Below, in pieces: positions 28,001 to 36,608 of a DNA stretch of 64,000 nucleotides. The position numbers were made by a program, and so were the translations under genes. The notes beneath the pieces are model-generated. The model made no database searches and had not been told where the DNA came from. It was given only the letters and a program-made list of their open reading frames with translations. Position 1 is the stretch's first letter; each line of letters opens with the position of its first letter. This DNA is from Orientallactaga sibirica (lineage: Eukaryota; Chordata; Mammalia; Rodentia; Dipodidae): the NCBI GenBank assembly GCA_036365145.1, contig JAEOAD010000034.1, forward strand, positions 21,690,001-21,754,000, read 5' to 3'.

Positions 28001-31000
28001 CTCTCTTTCCCTCTCTTTGTCTCTAATAAATAAATAAAAATGAAATCTTTAAAATAAATAAATAAATAAATGATAGATTCCATTTCCAGGAAGCTAAGAA
28101 GTGACAATGGATTTTCCCCCTCTCCATCTCTCCCTCCACAGTCTTCTGCTTGATGGAAAAGGAATAGGAAATGGTCTGATCATCCCCTCAGTCCCGTTCC
28201 CCATTGTTTCTGGCCCCTGATAGTCCTACATCTTTGCCAGAACACACTGGGGACACTCCTCTGCAGTGACCCACAAGACTGCTCTGGCTGAGAGGGTCAT
28301 GTCCATTGCCTGTGTGTGCAGCTGCACCTATAGTTCACATTTTTTATTCCGGTCTGAGTTGAATCTGTCCATCCTGACAGCCTGAGTGGACATCAGCATA
28401 GTCACAGGGACAGAAACCAAGGGGCAGGCATGTTTGCCCATGGTGTGCCAGGCTCTTGTTTGGAAGGCTCACCATCTCATAGGATGGACAAAGAAACATG
28501 CAATTTTCACCTCAAATATGGTAAGTCCTTTCATGGCAGAGCTCAAAGGACTGTGAGAATGCAGGTTTGGGACTTCCTTAACGTCTTCCTGGAGGAAGTG
28601 GTATCTCAGCTTGAGAGCCAAAAGAAGCAAGGTGGAAGAGCATCTCTGGCAGAGGGTGCAGCATAAAAAGGGCTCAGCTGTGAGAGTGCCCATCTCCTTT
28701 GAAGACATGGATAGCCATAGCACCCTGTCCTTGAGAAGCAGATGGGGGAGACCCTGCAGGGCCTTGACTACCATGCACAGCAGTTCAACAGTGACCAGCT
28801 TGGAGAAAGCATTTGGTGATGGACCAGTGCATCCAGGCTGGTGAGGAGCAGAGCCTAGTGGCATCGTGCGTGCTCTTGGAGTTCTTTGGCTGCTGTGAGG
28901 GTCGGTGCAAAGGCCTGGGGAATGGAGGAACCGAGAAGGCTGAGAATATTAACTTGACTGCAGTGTGGGGAGATGACTCTGGACTCCAGGGAAGGACAGT
29001 GACAGGGAAAGAAGGGATACATTTAAGAGAAGATGCTGTAGCACCCGAGCTTCCGGGACTTGGTGATTGGTCAGCCTTAGGGGTGTCCAGGGAAGGAGGA
29101 GGGCCTGAAGGACTTCTGTTTCCTCTAGCTAGTGGGTTAGTTGCTGATCCTTGGGCAAGACCAGGGGTGAGTTTGCAGAGAAAAATGAACTCAGTATTGG
29201 ATGATCCTCAGCAACTAAGGAGTTAAGACAGGAAGCTGAGGGCCTGGCAGACCCAGCCAGAGAGGGTAGGTGATAACCAAGGGCATGTTCCAGGTCCCTG
29301 GGGCCTTGAAGTCGAGCTCTGTCCCTGGGGTTAACAGTGCCGGAAGCTTTAGTTCTACTGCAGCCCCCGTGGCTCTTATGCTTTGCCTTGGAAACGCCAG
29401 CAAATGTCTCCCTGGGGATCTCCATGGAGACCCACTCCCAATGCACACACAGATTGCTGGGACACAGCCAGAGGGAGGCCTCCCATGCCTTCCAGGGCTC
29501 CCATGGCAGAGACCACATTTGCTGGAGGTGGCACCAGGAGAAGTCCAGTGACCCTGAGGAGAGTCTCCAGTCTGGGTACCACTCACAGAGCGGCTGGGCA
29601 GTCCCTATCAGCCCTGAAGACAGCCATGCTGGGCCCAGACGTTAACAGCACTCCGTGCGTGGGGTCTGTGTAGTTTGGTGTTGGTTGGGATTGTCTGCGG
29701 CAATGTGAGCAAGGCCCACAGAGCCCTGGGAGGCAGGGGCTAAGGCGAGAGGCACCCTGGCAGTTACTCCCTCCAAGCCATGCTGTGTGCCTTTGGGCTA
29801 AAGGTGGTGGGGCTGGCGTCCTTGGGAGTCTCACGGGGTCCCAGCAGTACCTGACACTGCCCAGCCCACTCCCTCCACATTGTGGGAAGCATGTGGAGCT
29901 CTCTTGTCTCCACTCTGGGCCCTTCTCTCTGCTCCTTCTTGAAGCCTGAATCCAGCTCAGGAATGTTTCCAAGTTCCTGAGGTATTACAGTCCCAGGCTT
30001 ATAAGATGGGGACACTTGGTCCCCATATGCCCATGGCTCAGGACTGGGGAGACAGATGAACAAGTAGCTTCCTCCAGGAGTGATCATGAACAATCAGGAA
30101 TATTAGGACTCAGGAGGGAGTGGCTGAGCAAGGGCATCAAGGAGCCCAGGCTGGCCATGGAGTTGCCACTTTTAGGAAAAGTTAAGGAAGGGTGATCCAG
30201 GCTGGGGAAGGTCAGAATGAAAAGTGTCTACAGTGGACCTGCAGCTAATGCTTTCTTATTTATTTATTTGAGGTAGGGTCTCACTCTGGTCCAGGCTGAT
30301 CTGGAATTCATTATGTAGTCTCAGGGTGGCCTCGAACTCATGGCAATCCTCCTACCTCTGCCTCCCGAATTTCTTAATTTTTGAGTTAGGGTTTTAACTG
30401 TGTAGCCTAGGCTGGCCTTGAACTGATGGTAATCTCTGGAGTGCTTGGCTTATGGTAGTGAGCCGCCATGCCTAGCTTCAATATCCTCTTTATTCTGTGC
30501 CCTCAATTCTCTCTTGAGAATCTGATCCTACATGTTAGGAGGATCACCCTCAAAGAGAGGGTCTGATTTGTTGTTCATGGAACACACACATATGAATCTA
30601 GGAAGGTGTCAAAATGTATGGCACAAGAAAATCACTGGACAGTGCATCCTAACCCCGTGCCTGCTGGAAACAGATAAGGGCCATTGAACCCAGGCAGCAC
30701 TGGGATCTTTGCAGCTCTGTTCCTTGCACATATGTTCTTTGTTTCGATCTCCCTCTGACTCCAGCAAAGCCATCCGTGAGCTGCAAGCTGAGGTGTCCCG
30801 ACTCCGCTTACAACTAGAGGACAGCCTGCACCGGCCACCTGCAGGCAGCCCGGCACGCCTGGCATCTACTTTTGACCCCCCTACCCAAACCCGCCACCAG
30901 CCAGAGGAGTCCTCAGCCACGTGGGACTCTCGTTATGGCAGGTGAGCCCCAAACTTGGCCCTATCATTTGGTCATTTCCCTCTGTCTGTGGCTCTCCACT

Positions 31001-34000
31001 TTATTCTTGAGATAGGGTCTCTTGATGAACTTAAAACTCACCTAATTTGGTTAGACTAGCTAGCCAGTGAGCCCCAGGGGTTTCCTTTCACTGCTGTGCC
31101 AAGCACTTTGTGTGGGGGCTGGGGATCTGAATTCAGGTCTTAATGCTTATGTGACAGTCACTTTACCTATGGAGCCACCTCCCCTGTCCTCCTGGTTTTT
31201 TCACTATAGTATCTGATGCATAAAGAATACCTAAGCGTATGTGTTAGTAGTAAACACGTTAAGGATCTGTGTGCTCACGCTGCTGACTGGAGGGCTAGGC
31301 CTTCTGCAGGAAGCTCATGCTGTCACCCACTCATGCAGTGGCCACTCACGAGTGAGGGTGACTTCCACAGTCAGTTCCTGCCGACTGGTTCTGTGGAGGC
31401 CTTGGGATCATTAGTCCCTCCAGTGACCCTCTGAAGTCACTGCTCTCATCATTCCCACTTGATGGATAAGGAAACTGAGGGTCGGAGAGACTCCAGACCT
31501 CTTCCCGTGATGCCATCTCTCTTCACTCTTGCTAGTAAATCCACAGAGAGGTTGTCCAGGGAGCCTGCAGGAACCAAGCCAGCTGGGCCCACAGGAAGAC
31601 GGCGATCCAGGTCCTCCTCAGTGCCTCGAGGGGTCCCCCGACTGTCCCTGGGTAAGTGACCAGAGACCAGGATTGACTTCTGGAGGCCACACTGAACATG
31701 TGTGCTCAGGGGTCGGGGTCCCCAGCAAAACACGGAGATGGTCTTCCGTGGGTCTTTTCAAGCATGCGTGCTGAGGGCTTTGCGCCGACCACCTTCGCTG
31801 CAGCTGGGCTCTGTTCTGTGTGCTCTGTGGAGAACACTGAAGCCCAGAGCACAAGGGACTCCTTGAAGGAGTGTGGCTCTGCAATCTGAGGCAGGGTTCA
31901 ACCCCAGCTCTGCTGTGCCATCCTTGACCAGTTGTGACCTGGTAATAACAGTGCCCACCTTGGCATTAATCCTCAGGTGTATATGATGGCACGTGCCATG
32001 TTTCTAGACCAGCTTAGCTCCAGGCGTTTCAGGGCCAGATCCAGGGTTGAACCATGAACGTGGGAGCCTGCCCCTGTGCCGCTCTTGCTCCTCTAGGAGA
32101 GGAGCCCTTCCCCTGTCTCTGTGAGACCCTCTCCCCACCAGGTTTGGAATCTGAGCTACGTTCTTGTCACCTGTCATCGGAGAACAAGACCACGGAGAAG
32201 CATCCCCAGGAAGAACAGGAGGGGATGAGAGCGCCAGGTGGCCTGAAACAGAGGGACAGAGTCTCCTTCCGGGGCCAGTACACCGGTGAGCTGGGAGTCC
32301 TCCGATCAGGCAGTCCCTTATGCCTTGAAGAGCCATCTCCATGTCTCCAGGCATCTGTAGAGTCCCACCTGCACAGTGTTTTCCATGGAGAGAAGTGCCA
32401 GGAATCCTGCCCGGAATCTGTTATGTACTGGTCACGCACATGGTGGCCAACACGTCCCTTTTGTGACATGATTTTTTTTGTGTGTGTGTGATTCCCAGAG
32501 TCCCCTCTGCTTAGGTAACCCATCATGAAGAGGTTCACAGCCTCCTGGTCTTTGTGAGGCCATGCATATTTGTGTCATTGTGTGCACTGGCTGGCTGTCA
32601 GGTGCTGAGTCCCTGGCCTTATCTGGCCTGGAATGACCAAAAGTAGCACTCAGAGCCCTCCACATTAAAGACAATGTATGCCTGTGCTTCTTGCCTGTGT
32701 GAATCTGACGGGCTTAGGCAGTGGCCATTGATAACAGGAAGCTGAATGTGTCTGTCCATCATCTGCCTGAGGCTGGAGGTCCACCACTCTTGGTTCTACG
32801 CGGTTGTGGGCTGGAATCAGGCAAGAAGCCTGGAGAGGCTCCTTTTTGCTCTACAGAGCATCATGGGGTGACCACAGGCTCCAAGTTGTCCCCATTGAGG
32901 GTGGCAGGCATCATATTGTGACCACAGCATGGTGCAGGAGAGAGAGAAGAGGCGCCCCCCCCACACACACACACACTGTGGCTTCATGAAGCCACAGTCT
33001 GAGTCTTCTTCGAGACTCAACATGGGGGAGACAGGGAGATGGTGAGGAGAGAGCCTGTCAGCGTGCTCCCTCCTCCCTCCCTCTTTCCTTGCTTTCCTCC
33101 CTCTCTCCACCCTATTTCCTCCCTCTATCCCTCCTTCCTTCCTTCCCTCCCCCTTCTTCCTTCCTTTCTCCCTCCTTTCTTCCTTCCTTCACTCTCCTTC
33201 CTTCTTTTCCTCCCTCCCTCCTTCCCTCCTTCCTTTCTTCTCTCCATCCTTCTCTCCCTCTATCCTCCCTCCCTCTTCCATCCATCCCTCCCGCCTTCTT
33301 CCCTCCCCCTTCTTCCCTCTTTTCTTCCTTCCTTTCCTCCTTCCCTCCCTTCTTCCTTCCTTTATTCCCTCCCCCTTCTTCCTTCCTTTCTCCCTCCTTC
33401 CTTCCTTCCTTCACTCTCCTTCCTTCTTTTCCTCTCTCCCTCTTTCCCTCCTTCCTTTTTTCCCTCCATCCTTCTCTCCCTCTCTCCTCCCTCCCTCTTC
33501 CCTCCCCCTTCCTCCCTCTTTTCTTCCTTCCTTTCCTCTTTCCCTCCCTTCTTCCTTCCTTTCTTACCTCCCCCTTCTTCCTTCCTTTCTCCCTCCTTCC
33601 TTCCTTCCTTCACTCTCCTTCCTTCTTTTCCTCCCTCCCTCCTTCCCTCCTTCCTTTCTTCTCTCCATCCTTCTCTCCCTCTATCCTCCCTCCCTCTTCC
33701 ATCCCTCCCTCCCGCCTTCTTCCCTCCCCCTTCTTCCCTCTTTTCTTCCTTCCTTTCCTCCTTCCCTCCCTTCTTCCTTCCTTTCCTCCCTCCCCCTTCT
33801 TCCTTCCTTTCTCTCTCCTTCCTTCCTTCACTCTCTCCTTCCTTCTTTTCCTCCCTCCCTCCCTCCCTCCTTCCTTTCTTCCCTCCATCCTCCCTCCCTC
33901 TATCCTCCCTCCCTCTATCCTCCCTCCCTCTATCCTCCCTTCCTCTTCCCTCCCTCCCTCCTGCCTTCTTCCCTCCCCCCTTCCTCCCTCTTTTCTTCCT

Positions 34001-34802
34001 TCCTTTCCTTCCAGTGCTGGGAATGGAACTCAGAGCCTTGTGCATTCTGGGCAAGTATTCTGCCACTGAGCTACATCTTCAGCCTTCGATATTTTTTTAT
34101 TTTAAAATATATTTTTTTTACTTGAGAAAGAGAGATAAAGAAGGAGGCAGACAGAGAGAAAGCAAGTGATTATGGGTGCACCAGAGCCTCCAGCCACTGC
34201 AAATGAACTTGAAACATGTGTCACTTTATGTATCTGGCTTTAGATGACTACTGGGGAATGGAACAGGGGCCATCAGGCTTTGCAAGCAAGTGCCTTTAAC
34301 TGCTGAGCCATCTCTGCAGCCCCCCACCCCACTTTAAAAAAAAATTTATTTCTAGTTGCAGCCTTCAGTGTTTTAAGACAAGGTCTTGCTATATAGCCCA
34401 GTCTGGCAGGACATTCATGACCCTCCCAAGTGCTGGATGACAGGCATGTGCCACCACACCCATCCCAGTTAGCTTTCTATCACATTGAGGATTTTACATC
34501 TGCCAAACACTGGGTGGAGACCTCACAGATAAAGCTGCATTTCAACCTTGCCATAAATCCAGGAAACTGGCCCCGTAATTTCTCCCTATGCAGCCATTTA
34601 GACCTTGAGGAGAAATACTGCTCATCCCTTACCTGAGCTCCTCAGACCCAAGCTGGCAGGTCAGGGCCTGGGGCTAGAGTGTCCCTCTGTCATGACACCA
34701 TTTCTGTCCAACTGTCTTTCAAGTCCTGACACAATTGGGTGTGTTGTTTGCTACTGTGTGGTAAGAGCTTGGCTGCTGCTTTCAGAAGTGGAGATGAGCA
34801 GC

Positions 34803-34834
<32 letters not shown>

Positions 34835-36566
34835 AGTGTGTACCATACACATCCAGCAACTAGTAAACACACTGAGCAGATGAGAGACTGCTCAACCAGA
34901 ATTCCCCAGTCAACATCCGCACGGGGGCCAACACTGACCGTTCTGGTTTCTTCCCCAGGCCAGGAATACCATTCTCTATCCCCCAAGGCTATCCTGAAGG
35001 ACAGTGGCTCAACTTCCTGTCCCCACTGCCAGCCCATTAGGATCCAGGACACAGGTAAGGAGAATGTCCTGGGCAGCCGAGGCTGGGCCTCTCCCCACCC
35101 GCAGTGTGTAGTGAGGCTGGACATAGGCCATTTTATGCATGAGGAGAGGTACAGAGAGGTTAAGTCTTTTGCCCAAGGGCACACAGGTTTCAAGTAGTAC
35201 AGCCAAGATCTTTATGATAGAGACCTCAGAGGCCTCTCCATCCATTCATTCATATACTCCCTCACTCAGCCCTTACTGTTGGGCCTTGGACCCTGTCTCC
35301 AATGAACCAATGACAAAGCAGTGGTCAGAGCAGAGGCAAGCCTGGGGTGGTACATCACCCAGCTAGGTGGTAGAGGTTCCCAGAGGGTGTGCTGGCCAAG
35401 CAGGGCCTGAGGGAGACGTGAACAGGCCTGGTGCTCATTGAGAAGGGTGCTGGGGGTCCACTTGGAGCAACAATGGTCTCCTTTGTTCTCCTGGGCCCGC
35501 ACTCACCTCTGTTTCCCATTGTCTGCTCCTGGCTCCCTTGTGAGGAGTGGGTCTTTCACAGTGACAGAACAGGGGCTGTGGTCTTGAGAGCCCAGACCTG
35601 GCATCAGCTGGCACATCACTTGGCAAAGCTCTGCTTCGTGAAGCCTCAGTTTCTCCAACTGTAGGGGGACAGAGAGTGAGCAGAGTTAGCTAGTGCAATG
35701 TCCTGGTGGCCTTGGCCCTTAGCAGTGGCCAGTTCAGTCAGCACCTACTCTCACTGTCACTGATGGTTACCATCAGTGTCACGCAGGTGGCAGCCACAGT
35801 GCCCTCTGCAGGGGCTCTGGGAAGAGCTCAGAGTCGGGGGGATAAGATCTGATGACCCCTCTTCCTTCTCCAGCAGACAGTAACACCATCAGGAATCCAC
35901 TAGGACCAGCTGCCACTGACTCCCCCCGCTGTCGTCTCTGTGGTCAAATTGGGTCCCGTGCAGAGGCAGAGGCAGAGGGCCCCGGCCCAGCCACCTCTGG
36001 TAGGCACACGTGCTCAGCATCTTCCTCAGCCAGACCCCAGCTCGGCTTGGCCAAGGCTTGGGGACCTGGCCAACTCAGCCCGGGTGGAGCCAACAGAGAG
36101 GGGTGCTTCCTAGACTAATGTCCTACCCAGGGTGGCCCAGCCTGCACCTGATAGTGGAGAGGTGGTGGGCAGACCCTGCCATGCTCAGCTGCATCTGCCC
36201 ATGCCTTCACACAATGTCTCTGTACTTTGCCCTCCATAACAGGGGCAGACAAGAGCACCACAAGGAGAGCTACACCTGCCACCCCTGGTCCCAAGCAGAA
36301 GGGTAGGCGGGCTAGTTCTCCTGCACGGCCGCCCCCTGGACTCTGGTATCTGGCAGCTGCAGCCCCGGCCCTGGCTCCACCAGCCTTAGCCTATATCTCC
36401 TCAGTTCCCGTCATGCCTTACCCACCAGCCACTGTGTAAGTCTTTTCTTCCAACTTCCCTAGCCTGAGTTGCTGCAAAAATCAGCATTTTTACCTGTGTC
36501 GGGAGACTGTGAACACACAGCAAGCAATGAAAAAATAGTAGCAGCAGTATATTCTGTTTATTGCTT

Positions 36567-36608
<42 letters not shown>

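Noticed and set aside
32096..32141. Alternative upstream start of AKNA exon 17 at CTCTAG
   Set aside because: The added residues do not align with human; the CCACCAG acceptor restores phase and homology.
33039..34169. 376-aa Pro/Ser/Leu-rich open frame and its antisense Lys/Glu-rich partner
   Set aside because: Both are translations of the CT-only simple repeat. They lie in AKNA intron 17 and have no homology.
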